Shown here piece after piece: positions 34,869-42,787 of a stretch of 64,000 nucleotides of DNA (positions are counted from its first letter, which is position 1; the number at the start of each line of letters is the position of its first letter). The stretch is taken from the NCBI RefSeq assembly GCF_900091725.1, contig NZ_FMBW01000071.1, positions 248,001-312,000 of the forward strand, written 5' to 3'. Source of the DNA: Streptomyces sp. DvalAA-43. GTDB taxonomy: Bacteria; Actinomycetota; Actinomycetes; Streptomycetales; Streptomycetaceae. The translations under genes and the position numbers were made by a program. Below the pieces are notes generated by a model. It made no database searches and had not been told where the DNA came from. It was given only the letters and a program-made list of their open reading frames with translations.

Positions 34869-35496
34869 GAACTGGAAGCCGAACGTGCTCCCCACTGATC
34901 CGGACGCCACACGGCAACTGCAGGAATGGCTTGCCTCGAGTGAGTACAACCTCAACGGGATGGGCCGTGACTTCCGGGGCGCCGACCTCTCGGGCGGAGA
35001 CTTCTCGAATGCATGGTTCACCGACGCAATCCTGGTAGGCGTACGACTTGCCAGCACATCCTTCTACCGGGCCGACCTTCAGTCGGCCGATCTGACCGGA
35101 GCGGATCTGACCGGAGCTGATCTCGTCAGGGCGAACCTGGACGAGGCGGTGCTCCGATCAGCGCGGCTCGACGGAACGGACATGGTCCGGGCTTCGCTGT
35201 GCGATGTCGACGCGTCGGGAGCGAGCTTCCGCAGAGCACGGTTCCTCGGTGCTTCGCTGATCGACACCGACATGAGGGGGGCAGACCTGACCGATGCTGT
35301 CCTTGACGAGAACTTCTTCGAGATCAAAGTCGACGACACTACAGTGGTGCGTGGCCTGACGGGCACCGTTTTCGGGCCGATCACTGTCTTCAGCGGCGAA
35401 TCATCCCAAGAGCTGGCCGGCGCAGAACTCGAGGCATGGATCGGTGCGCGAGGCGGACAAGTACGAGTGATTCCTCCGCGCCGCCCATCGCAATAG
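34849..35496 (+). CDS. Pentapeptide-repeat protein, probable immunity to the upstream toxin
   Basis: 215 residues from GTG 34849 (GGGGAG upstream); a longer frame from 34774 would overlap the toxin by 95 bp. Tandem A(D/N)LxX units run from FRGADLSGGDFSNAWF through ADLQSADLTGADLTGADLVR, ANLDEAVLRSARLDGTDMVR to GASLIDTDMRGADLTDAVLD, about 14 repeats forming a right-handed beta-helix. Such helices mimic DNA and can shield nucleic-acid targets. The 20-bp overlap with a nuclease-like toxin supports an immunity role by context only. Confidence 0.75.
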   Translation: MSSGIRKNWKPNVLPTDPDATRQLQEWLASSEYNLNGMGRDFRGADLSGGDFSNAWFTDAILVGVRLASTSFYRADLQSADLTGADLTGADLVRANLDEAVLRSARLDGTDMVRASLCDVDASGASFRRARFLGASLIDTDMRGADLTDAVLDENFFEIKVDDTTVVRGLTGTVFGPITVFSGESSQELAGAELEAWIGARGGQVRVIPPRRPSQ

Positions 35497-35929
35497 GGCC
35501 TGGTGGCCCATTAGTCGGAATCCACCAGTTCTGCAGCAGGTGACTGGTTTTCGCTGATCTGCCAATTCTTCTGGTCTCGAAGTCGAGCGGCTCTTCAGGC
35601 GGTTTGTCAGCGACGAACGCAGAGGATCCAGTAGCCGTCCCATGCACTGCCATCGTGAATTGTGCGACACGGATTTCGGCGGTCAGCCGACGGACGAAAT
35701 CGACGACGTGATCCACGACGCGCTCGAACGTCCCTGCTGCACCGGCCCTGTGCCCCTGGCCTCGTCGCCTTGATGAACAGCCCCAGTGCGCCCGAGATCG
35801 GGCGGTTGTCGGCTTGCCTGGTGCTGACGACCTGGGACCAGGCGGTGGGATACGGAACGGTGATCCGCGCTGCCGCGGACGTCGGCATCAAGACGACAGC
35901 CGACCACGCATGATCGGAGAATACTTCGC
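35497..35929. other. Gap with decayed coding scraps
   Basis: Two protein-like scraps in different frames: ELCDTDFGGQPTDEIDDVIH ending near 35774, and ALMNSPSAPEIGRLSACLVL followed by TTWDQAVGYGTVIRAAADVG ending at 35913. They may be one frameshifted gene. Not recognised. Confidence 0.4.
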
Positions 35930-37357
35930 ATGACCAAGGACGTGATCGCGCTCACCGAGCGTGTACCGGACGCGCTGAGCGTGCTGGCGGGCCTGCTCGC
36001 GGGCGGCCCGGACCTGCGGGTCGAGGCTGCCGGCGAGGGTGCCGTGGTCCAGCTGTGTGACGCCGAGGGTCGGCCGCTCGTCTCGATCGAGGTGCCGCTG
36101 CTGCTCCAGGTGCGGGGTGAGGCGGCTCGGCTACTGGGTCCCGGCGCCGAGCCGTCCGGCGACGGCCCGGCGTGGTGGGTCGAGGCCCGTGCCGCCGCGG
36201 GGGTTCCCCAGGCCGAACAGCTCGCGGGTGCCTTCGCAGCACGGCTGACCATGCTTCTGGGCGGCAGGGTTTGGCCGCCGGATGCCCCCGGCACCGTCGG
36301 TGCGGCCAGCCCGGTCGATGTCTCCGGTATCACCGCCGTACCGGCCCCCGCCGCTGCCCAGCCGGCCGTCGACATGCTCACCGACAAGGCTGCCGTCGTA
36401 CTCCAGGACCGACCAGTCGTCCCCATGACCAGCTGGCTCTCCGAGGCACTGCGGGCCACCGTGGACAGCGACCGGTCCCTGCAGATCGTCACCCCACCGC
36501 ACTGCCGTCTCTCCCTGCCCACCCGCATGCTGCTGCAGTCCACATCCTCGCGTTGGGTGGTCCAGGACGAACGGTGCGGCTACTACGACGGACTGACCGG
36601 CGCAGTGCTGCGCTGGCAGAACGACACCTTCTCCCCGGTCCGGGATGAGAACGGTGAGACCCCGGTGGCGGACGCCTTCGCAGAGGTTCGGCCCAGCGGC
36701 GAGTGTCAGCTCATCCTTTCCTTCCGCACCCTGCACCCTCCCAGAGCGGACCTCGTTCTCGGCGGCGCGCTGGAAGCCACCTGGCAGGCGCTCACCGGCG
36801 CTCCCCCGGCCGGCTGGGGAACATCGGAACCGGCCGGTCTGACCTGGTCGAGGCGGCAGCTGACCGAGCTGGCGTACGAACGTGCCCCGCAGCCCACCTG
36901 GACGGTGGTCGTCGGCGCCCCGGACCGTCCCGCCCTCGCCACCCTGCGCGTGATCCGCACACCGGAAGGCGTCGAGGAGGACATCACCCTCACAGTGGGC
37001 TACGGGACCGATGAGAAGCCGCCCCTGGAAGCACTGCCGGAACTGGCCGACGACCTGGTGACCCGGCACGGACTGAAGACCATGCTGTGCCAACTCCGCG
37101 CGGCACGCCAAGACCTGAGCGCCCCACCCCACTTCGAACACCCACCACTGCCCTACGCCTTCGTACTGGGCCCCGCGGAGGTCCGGGAGGCAGGGCGCGA
37201 CACCGCGAGCAGAACACCGCTCAAGGAACGCCCGGTGCGACTGGGGCCGAACGCCCGACCCGGCTTCTACTACCCACTCGGCGACGGAGAGACCGCCGAG
37301 AGCTGGCACGCGCTTGAACAGCTGATGCGCCATTTGCGAGGTGCACCACCCGCCTGA
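35930..37357 (+). CDS. DUF6177 family protein (ESX-associated)
   Basis: 475 residues, soluble. N-terminus MTKDVIALTERVPDALSVLA; further on PAAAQPAVDMLTDKAAVVLQ, LQIVTPPHCRLSLPTRMLLQ and LILSFRTLHPPRADLVLGGA. This series fits DUF6177, found mainly in actinobacteria in or near ESX/type VII loci; its role is unknown. It starts 433 bp after the immunity-like gene on the same strand and may be a chaperone or accessory factor for effector export, which is inference. Confidence 0.65.
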   Translation: MTKDVIALTERVPDALSVLAGLLAGGPDLRVEAAGEGAVVQLCDAEGRPLVSIEVPLLLQVRGEAARLLGPGAEPSGDGPAWWVEARAAAGVPQAEQLAGAFAARLTMLLGGRVWPPDAPGTVGAASPVDVSGITAVPAPAAAQPAVDMLTDKAAVVLQDRPVVPMTSWLSEALRATVDSDRSLQIVTPPHCRLSLPTRMLLQSTSSRWVVQDERCGYYDGLTGAVLRWQNDTFSPVRDENGETPVADAFAEVRPSGECQLILSFRTLHPPRADLVLGGALEATWQALTGAPPAGWGTSEPAGLTWSRRQLTELAYERAPQPTWTVVVGAPDRPALATLRVIRTPEGVEEDITLTVGYGTDEKPPLEALPELADDLVTRHGLKTMLCQLRAARQDLSAPPHFEHPPLPYAFVLGPAEVREAGRDTASRTPLKERPVRLGPNARPGFYYPLGDGETAESWHALEQLMRHLRGAPPA

Positions 37358-37475
37358 GCAGTCACGCCCGTACAACTGGCAACTGGGCATCCCGCCCCAC
37401 CACACCACCCCACCGGGCAAGCTGGCTTCCTTCCCGGGGGCCTTCGCCGACGCCGCACAGGAGGCCGTGCCACAA

Positions 37476-37505
37476 CGTGCCAGAAGGGGCGGTGAACAGC
37501 GGTCA
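37476..37505 (+). repeat. att arm motif, core 3
   Basis: CGTGCC-N8-CGG-TG-AACAGCGGTCA, 119 bp before the core at 37595, and preceded by a further GTGCCACAA unit. Confidence 0.75.
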
Positions 37506-37594
37506 CCAAAGGACAGCCGACGCTTATCAGGACGGGTCCGCCGACACTCGTTCCCGCAGATCAGACACGATGAGCAAAGCGCGGTACCAGGTGA

Positions 37595-37636
37595 TTCCCA
37601 AGCTCAGAGCGCGAGTTCGACTCTCGTCACCCGCTT
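37595..37636 (+). repeat. att core 3 (tRNA-Gly 3' remnant)
   Basis: 40 of 42 bp match the tRNA copy; changes are T to C in the T loop (GTTCGACTC) and C to T at the last base. Confidence 0.92.
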
Positions 37637-37643
37637 CATGAAA

Positions 37644-37667
37644 AGCCCCAGGCCAGCGGCCGGGGCT
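37644..37667 (+). terminator. Hairpin after att core 3
   Basis: AGCCCCAGGCC-AGC-GGCCGGGGCT followed by TCTTTG. Confidence 0.75.
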
Positions 37668-37687
37668 TCTTTGTTGTCTAGACCACT

Positions 37688-38010
37688 TCAAGCGTCCCGC
37701 ACCAGATCCGCACCAGAAGGATTCTCGTCGGCCTTCTCGCGGGCGGCGCGCACGAGGTCATCCAATCCGCTCGCGACCTCCTGCCGTCGTTCGAGATCCG
37801 AGTGCTGATGGATCGGCGCGGCCTTCTCCGGCGGCTGCCCGGCGCGGACCATCGCTGCGGCTTCCGTGATGGCCTTGAGCGGCCGGCACGGCTTGGCCGC
37901 GGTCGTGGCGGTCCCGGTGGACGAGAGCCGTTCGGTCCGCCAGGTACGAACGCGGGGACACTGCACCAGGAGGTCGGCCGGCTCCTCGTAACAGGTGCAG
38001 GATGCCCATT
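37688..38010 (-). pseudogene. Integrase with large internal deletion
   Basis: Reads RVRTWRTERLSSTGTATTAA, KPCRPLKAI, which matches residues ~119-147 of the intact integrase. It then jumps directly to MVRAGQPPEKAAPIHQHSDL, matching residues ~333-350, and ends ADENPSGADLVRDA. About 185 codons, including both catalytic Arg, are missing, and the nucleophilic Tyr is now His (PIHQHS). It lies immediately after att core 3 and its hairpin, the position expected for the integrase of an element. Confidence 0.8.
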
Positions 38011-38096
38011 CCCGACAATCTCGTCGAGCACCTCATGGTTCGGCAGGCACGCGCAGAGCTCGGCCTGTCGGTGAGCCGAGACGGACGGGCATGCGG

Positions 38097-38789
38097 TCAG
38101 TCCGCGGCCGCTGGCCCGGGGCCGTAGTCCGCCTTGAATCCGCCCAGGGTGTCCGCGAGGTGGGCCAGCCAGCCGCTCGGGGAGAACGGCTGGGGCGGGT
38201 CCACCTCCATGCCGAGCTCCGCCACCGCGAGGGCGTATTCGGGCTCCTCCAGGGCCAGGGCGAGCAGTTCGTGGAGTTCGCCCGTGAGGCGGGCGAGCAG
38301 CTGTGGGTGCGTGGTGGTGGTGTAGTCGTGTACGGCCGCATCGTGGTCGGGGAACTCGTCCGGCATGTCCTGGGAGAACCAGCCGCCGAGGAACTGGCCG
38401 AGCTCGGGGAAGCGGGCGTGCCACTCCCAGTGGGTGCCAGGGGCGGCCGGGGACGGGACATCGCCCTCCTCGATGGACCGCTTCAAATGGTCCGCGATCA
38501 CGAACAGCCAGTCCTGGATGGCCGATTGGGGCAGGCCGACGTCCGGCACGGGGTAGAACTCACCGAGGCTCAGGCGCAGCCGGCCCGGTGGGTTGCGGGC
38601 GTACTCGCGGATCTGGCGTTCGGCCGTGGCCAGGGCCCAGGGGCGGGTGTGCCAGGTGTGGCGGAGATAGGCCCGGAGGGCTTCGCTCGGCTCGTCCGGC
38701 TCGTCGTCGGCCGGCATGCCGGTGTACGCGCTGATCACCTGGTCCAACTCACCGTAACGGCGGTCGAATTCGAGCGGCTTCATGGACAC
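38097..38789 (-). CDS. Tandem CdiI-like immunity protein
   Basis: 230 residues with two related halves. The first (ALRAYLRHTWHTRPWALATA, GRLRLSLGEFYPVPDVGLPQ) and the second (HARFPELGQFLGGWFSQDMP, LHELLALALEEPEYALAVAE) each match patterns of contact-dependent-inhibition immunity families. The start is GTG 38789 or ATG 38783. It is the last gene of the leftward toxin operon, just after an orphan RNase A-like fragment, and probably protects against one or both RNase A-like domains encoded upstream. Confidence 0.65.
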   Translation of the reverse strand: MSMKPLEFDRRYGELDQVISAYTGMPADDEPDEPSEALRAYLRHTWHTRPWALATAERQIREYARNPPGRLRLSLGEFYPVPDVGLPQSAIQDWLFVIADHLKRSIEEGDVPSPAAPGTHWEWHARFPELGQFLGGWFSQDMPDEFPDHDAAVHDYTTTTHPQLLARLTGELHELLALALEEPEYALAVAELGMEVDPPQPFSPSGWLAHLADTLGGFKADYGPGPAAAD

Positions 38790-38801
38790 GGCGCTGGACC
38801 T

Positions 38802-39107
38802 CTACAGGTAGATCGGGACGGTGGCGAGCACGACGAAGCCGTGCGGGCTGCTCGGCTCACGCCTGAGGACGACACGTGCCGCGCGCACATCGACGGGCTC
38901 GCGCCCAGCGAGCATCATCGCCTGCAGCAGTACACGGCCGACGGGCGCCTCGCGGGAGGGCCAGGCGGCCTCGATGACGAGGCGGGCGCGGGTGCCCTGG
39001 GCGAGCCAGCGGTGAATCTTCTGCTCGCTGCCGGTCACCACCTGCTGGGTGGCCCAGTGAGCGGTCTCTCGGCCGGGGTAGGTGGCCGAGCGGGTCCGTA
39101 CGGTCAT
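38802..39107 (-). CDS. Orphan RNase A-like toxin domain (truncated)
   Basis: 101 residues: RSATYPGRETAHWATQQVVT, GSEQKIHRWLAQGTRARLVI, VRAARVVLRREPSSPHGFVV, LATVPIYL. This matches the C-terminal two thirds of bacterial RNase A-like toxin domains and aligns with the tail of the effector at 39.7-41.5 kb. The leading GHTL..HVG block with the first catalytic His is missing, so it may be inactive or a donor cassette. Gaps of 11-12 bp separate it from both neighbours. Confidence 0.6.
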   Translation of the reverse strand: MTVRTRSATYPGRETAHWATQQVVTGSEQKIHRWLAQGTRARLVIEAAWPSREAPVGRVLLQAMMLAGREPVDVRAARVVLRREPSSPHGFVVLATVPIYL

Positions 39108-39118
39108 GTCTGTCCACT

Positions 39119-39727
39119 TCAGCTTGCGTCGAACGACCAGATGAGGCCGACTTCCTCGTGGGACACCGCGAGGAGGCCGAAGTCCCAGGCGTACTGAGTC
39201 ATCGGCCAGCAGCCGGTGACCCGTTCGTAGAAGTCGGGGCGGTCATCACCGTGGCGGGTGTTCGTGAAGAACCGCGAGCCCTCCGGGAAGCGCGACAGGA
39301 TCACCTGCGCGTGTTCCTCCATGCCCGGCCTGCGCTCGGCGAAACCGTACTGCCGGGACACGTCCATGGCATCCGTAGCCAGCATCACGAGCAGCCGTAC
39401 GACGGCGGAACGCGGAATCTCGAACAGCCGGCTGCGCCACTGCGCGGCCCCGGTCCCGTCCGTCGGCGGGACCCGGAACGGAAAGGCGGGGTCCTCCTCC
39501 AGTTCCTCGTCACCCTGCTCGGGATCCCTGCCGCGCCAGCCGCGGGGATCGGCCACCTCGCGGCGCATGACCGCGGCCACGTCGGGCAGCCAGTCCTCGT
39601 GGGCGCGCGGGCCGACCGCGACGAAGGAATACCGGTTGCGGTACATCTCCACCGCCATCGCCCATGTACCGGCGTCGGGACCCGGCTGCGGACCGCTCTG
39701 CCGGGCGGGCTCGATCTCGCTGTTCAT
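39119..39727 (-). CDS. Hypothetical protein, possible immunity protein
   Basis: 202 residues from ATG 39727 (AAGGA upstream). No family recognised. Soluble, mixed fold, Trp/Arg rich (TWAMAVEMYRNRYSFVAVGP, RSRLFEIPRSAVVRLLVMLA, YAWDFGLLAVSHEEVGLIWS). It follows the effector gene by 11 bp, the normal place for the cognate immunity gene. Confidence 0.6.
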   Translation of the reverse strand: MNSEIEPARQSGPQPGPDAGTWAMAVEMYRNRYSFVAVGPRAHEDWLPDVAAVMRREVADPRGWRGRDPEQGDEELEEDPAFPFRVPPTDGTGAAQWRSRLFEIPRSAVVRLLVMLATDAMDVSRQYGFAERRPGMEEHAQVILSRFPEGSRFFTNTRHGDDRPDFYERVTGCWPMTQYAWDFGLLAVSHEEVGLIWSFDAS

Positions 39728-39738
39728 CCGGGTCCTTC

Positions 39739-41487
39739 TCACTTGGGCATCGAGCTGAAGACGACGAACGGCGGGTTGAGGTCGGGCTCGTACATGAGGC
39801 GCAGCGAGACCCCCCTCGTGTCCCGTACTTCCGTGACCTTTCCGTCGACCAGCATGGTGCCCCGTCCGGTCACCGCGTCGCCCGTCAAGGGCCCTTGCAG
39901 AGGAACGGACGTGGTGTCGAACTCCGCCATCGGCCGCGGCGGGTCCTCGCTCAGCCACTTGTTGATCTCGTTCGTGTTGTCGCGCAGAGCGTACTGGGTG
40001 AGTCTCTGAGCGGATTCCATGTCGGCGTACGTCGATGCACCCGGGATCTTCGGTGTCCCGTCCGCCTTGCTCTCGTCCCTCATCCGCTGCAGCAATTGCT
40101 CGTCGGTCTTCCCCACATGCTTGTCGAGGGTATGGCCGTTCCCCATCCCTTCCGCTGCGGCAAGGTCCACCGAGTACATGTACGGGAACCGGCCTTCCGG
40201 CAGCTGCCAGCTGTGCTCCTTCTTGAACTCATTCAGGGAGCGCGCACCGAACCCCTGCGCCCGTGCCCGTTCCGCCTGGAACGTGGGCACGCCCAAGAGT
40301 GCCTCGTCGAGCTCGAACTCCAGCATGTACAGCTTGCCCGCGGCATCACTGAACGCCTCGTGATAGGCCTCGACCGCCGCGTCCATGGCCGCCTGGTCCA
40401 TATGGGACCGGAAGGTCAGGACGACCTCCGCGACTATGAGGCCGGCCGCGATCTTGGTGAGTTCGAAGAGGTCGAGACCCGAGGTGAGGTCCTTCACCGT
40501 CTTTTCCGCGGCCTCCTTGGCCAGGCGCATGGTGGTTTCCGTGGTCCTCTGGCCCACGTCGGCCAGTTCGTCGAGCAGCTTCTGAATGGTGTTCGCGCTC
40601 TTGTCGAGGACCTCGATGATGGGACGCCTGGTGGCCGGGTCCATCTTCCCGTGGGTCTTCCAGCTCCGTGCGCCCTTCTTGGCCGTCACCTCGGCCCGCT
40701 GGTCACGGACCTTCCCCCATGCCGTGGTTCCCCAGATCGTCTGGCAGAAGGACCTCATCGCGGCCTGCCATTCACCGTTGCCCGTGGGGTCGGTGATGTA
40801 GGAGATCGCGTCCGTGAACTCGTCGGCCGACTTCTTCACGTCCTTGGAGGCGTCCCGCCACGCCCCGGCGATGTCGCGAAACTGCTCTTCTTCGACGCCC
40901 GGCGTGATCTCGTGGATGCGGCCGAGTCTCAGCCCTTCGTCGACCACGGGTTTCATGATGAACATGAGGAAGTCCGGGACCTCTCCGAGGATTCCGGAGA
41001 TCGCCCACGAGTAGTGATACTCGCCCTCTCCCCGCCACGTCAGATCCTTCGGCGGACCGTACTTGGGCGCCCTGTCGATCACCGCCGGCGGCTGCTTCTC
41101 CTCCGGTGGCTCTCCCTTGCCCTTGCTCGCCGCCCAGTCCGCCTGCGCGTAGTTGTTCGCGGTCTGCGTGAAGCCCACCGCCACACCGCCCACCGCCACC
41201 ACGCTCTTCGCCCAGAGCTCCAGGAACTTTCCGGCGACGATGCCGTACCGGTCGGCGAAGGAGTCCGCGCCCCAGCCAGTTCCCGCGGACTGGCTGTACT
41301 TGTCCAGCGTGCCCGTCAACGCCTTCGCCCTCTTGTCATAGGCGAACTGGCCGTCGCGCACGACGAGCGAGGTGAAGTAGAGGTGCTGCGGCTGCACATC
41401 GAAGCTGCCCACACCTCGGTTGGGTGGTGCGGTCCTGGCCTGGTCCTGTTCCCGTTGCCGCTGCTTGTCGGAAGGCAGATCAGCCAT
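39739..41487 (-). CDS. T7SS-type effector with RNase A-like C-terminal toxin domain
   Basis: 582 residues; ATG 41487 overlaps the stop of the WXG100 gene (TGATG). The N-terminal ~450 residues are mostly helical (DVKKSADEFTDAISYITDPT, LDELADVGQRTTETTMRLAK) with one hydrophobic segment (LTKIAAGLIVAEVVLTF). The C-terminal ~135 show the RNase A-like layout: GHTLDKHVGKTDEQLLQRM (first catalytic His), ASTYADMESAQRLTQYALRD, NTNEINKWL, TGRG, TRGVSLRLMYEPDLNPPFVV. Expected to cleave RNA in target cells after export; the partner WXG100 proteins are encoded just upstream. Confidence 0.7.
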   Translation of the reverse strand: MADLPSDKQRQREQDQARTAPPNRGVGSFDVQPQHLYFTSLVVRDGQFAYDKRAKALTGTLDKYSQSAGTGWGADSFADRYGIVAGKFLELWAKSVVAVGGVAVGFTQTANNYAQADWAASKGKGEPPEEKQPPAVIDRAPKYGPPKDLTWRGEGEYHYSWAISGILGEVPDFLMFIMKPVVDEGLRLGRIHEITPGVEEEQFRDIAGAWRDASKDVKKSADEFTDAISYITDPTGNGEWQAAMRSFCQTIWGTTAWGKVRDQRAEVTAKKGARSWKTHGKMDPATRRPIIEVLDKSANTIQKLLDELADVGQRTTETTMRLAKEAAEKTVKDLTSGLDLFELTKIAAGLIVAEVVLTFRSHMDQAAMDAAVEAYHEAFSDAAGKLYMLEFELDEALLGVPTFQAERARAQGFGARSLNEFKKEHSWQLPEGRFPYMYSVDLAAAEGMGNGHTLDKHVGKTDEQLLQRMRDESKADGTPKIPGASTYADMESAQRLTQYALRDNTNEINKWLSEDPPRPMAEFDTTSVPLQGPLTGDAVTGRGTMLVDGKVTEVRDTRGVSLRLMYEPDLNPPFVVFSSMPK

Positions 41488-41786
41488 CAGGCCGCACCCC
41501 AGCCCCGCAGCACCGCCCTGTGTGCCGCCGCGTAGTTGATCTCCCCGTTGACCACGATGTCGTGCAGCCACGCCTGGGCCGCCTGGAGGTCCGACGCGGA
41601 CCGGTCCCACTCGTCCAACTTGTCGACGAACACCTCGCGGGCTTCGCCCTCCCAGGTCAGGACCACCTTCTCGGCGCGCCGGTAGAGCAGGTCCAGCTGC
41701 TCGTTGAGGTGCTTGAGAATGTCCTCCAGATCTCCGGAGAGTTCCTGCAGCGTCGCGAAATCGACGGTTATGCGGTCGTCGTCCAC
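41487..41786 (-). CDS. WXG100-family protein
   Basis: 99 residues from GTG 41786 with GGGGGA upstream. Helix-turn-helix hairpin with the W-x-G signature in the turn (VVLTWEGEAREVFVDKL), flanked by helices FATLQELSGDLEDILKHLNE and QAAQAWLHDIVVNGEINYAA. WXG100 proteins are exported as dimers by type VII secretion and often escort larger effectors. Coupled to the effector gene by a one-base overlap. Confidence 0.8.
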   Translation of the reverse strand: MDDDRITVDFATLQELSGDLEDILKHLNEQLDLLYRRAEKVVLTWEGEAREVFVDKLDEWDRSASDLQAAQAWLHDIVVNGEINYAAAHRAVLRGWGAA

Positions 41787-41841
41787 CAGGTGTCCCCCGT
41801 TCACACGTTGTCTCGGAATTCGCCGGTCGGCGTATGGGACC

Positions 41842-42246
41842 TCAGAGGTCGGAGAGTGCGCTGCGCGGCGCCGCGTGCACATCGGTGTTCGGCGTCGACA
41901 GCGCGTCCGTCTCGCCCTTCACATCCGTCTCGGCCTGGACCTTCCGCAGCTGCTCCATGACGTCCAGGTCCTGCTCCGAGAACCCGTCCCGGCTCAACCG
42001 CACGGCCTGTTCGAGAGCCTGGATGACCATGCGGATACGTACGGCGTCCTCGGCCGCGCCACGGTGGAGGTCCCGGTAGGCACGGGCGGCCGGACCCCGC
42101 CATCCTGCCTCGATCCGGTCGACGATCGCGTCCATGCGTCTGACCTGCTTGTCCAGGTGGTCCTGCATACCGTCGAGGTCATTGGCCAGGTCCGTCAGCC
42201 GGTCGGCCTTCACCCGAAGTCGTGGATGCCCGCCTGCGCCGCTCAT
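41842..42246 (-). CDS. WXG100-like protein with C-terminal extension
   Basis: 134 residues. LRVKADRLTDLANDLDGMQD and a second helix flank IEAGWRGPAARAYRDL, which carries the W-R-G turn. An acidic ~25-residue tail follows (KGETDALSTPNTDVHAAPRS). It is 55 bp upstream of the second WXG100 gene; the two may form a heterodimer. First gene of the operon. Confidence 0.75.
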   Translation of the reverse strand: MSGAGGHPRLRVKADRLTDLANDLDGMQDHLDKQVRRMDAIVDRIEAGWRGPAARAYRDLHRGAAEDAVRIRMVIQALEQAVRLSRDGFSEQDLDVMEQLRKVQAETDVKGETDALSTPNTDVHAAPRSALSDL

Positions 42247-42592
42247 CGGATCCCCGATTCCGACATCGTCAACGCCGCTCCCGCACCCGTTACTTGAAGC
42301 ACCTGCGTCAGCCTAGCAACGCTCCTTCGTCCCCTGCGGCAGCGAAGAGGAGCCGATCGCCCGGGGTGCGTACCACGTCGACGATCGGCTCCTTGAGGTC
42401 GCCGCCCCACCCTCGATGCCACCGCCCCACCCTCGATGCGACCGCCCTGCCCACGGGCTCCGCCCGGCCTGAAACCCGCTGCGGCACCAGGGGCGCATCC
42501 ACTGCTCAACCTCTCCCCCGCAGCTGTGGTCACAGCCCTCGGCGACGCCATCTGTTCCTCCACAGCCGAACTCCACCCCGGGTGTGCCACAA
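42247..42592. other. Intergenic between WXG operon and att core 4
   Basis: Should hold the leftward operon promoter. A CCGCCCCACCCTCGATG unit is repeated twice (about 42402-42439). No gene seen. Confidence 0.4.
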
Positions 42593-42622
42593 CGTGCCAG
42601 TGAAGGCGGTGAACAGTGGTCA
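42593..42622 (+). repeat. att arm motif, core 4
   Basis: CGTGCC-N8-CGG-TG-AACAGTGGTCA, 118 bp before the core at 42711; a GTGCCACAA unit precedes it. Confidence 0.75.
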
Positions 42623-42710
42623 GCAGCAGCGTTCATCGGAGCCGGCGGGAACCGCCGCTCGATGGCGTTCTCGCAGTTCAGCGGCTCCCTGCCCCCCGAA
42701 TGCCGGGTGA

Positions 42711-42752
42711 TTCCCAAGCTCAGAGCGCGAGTTCGATTCTCGTCACCCGCTC
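42711..42752 (+). repeat. att core 4 (tRNA-Gly 3' remnant)
   Basis: All 42 bp identical to the tRNA copy. Confidence 0.93.
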
Positions 42753-42758
42753 TTCCCC

Positions 42759-42787
42759 GAGGCCCCAGGTCAGCAACCTGGGGCCTC
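42759..42787. terminator. Hairpin after att core 4, overlapping the WYL gene stop
   Basis: Perfect 12-bp stem GAGGCCCCAGGT-CAGCA-ACCTGGGGCCTC. The stop codon of the leftward WYL regulator (42770-42772) lies inside it. Confidence 0.8.

Noticed and set aside
39664-41535. 623-codon plus-strand frame opposite the RNase A-like effector
   Set aside because: Antisense artefact; the minus strand has the toxin domain, ribosome sites and overlaps with WXG100 genes.
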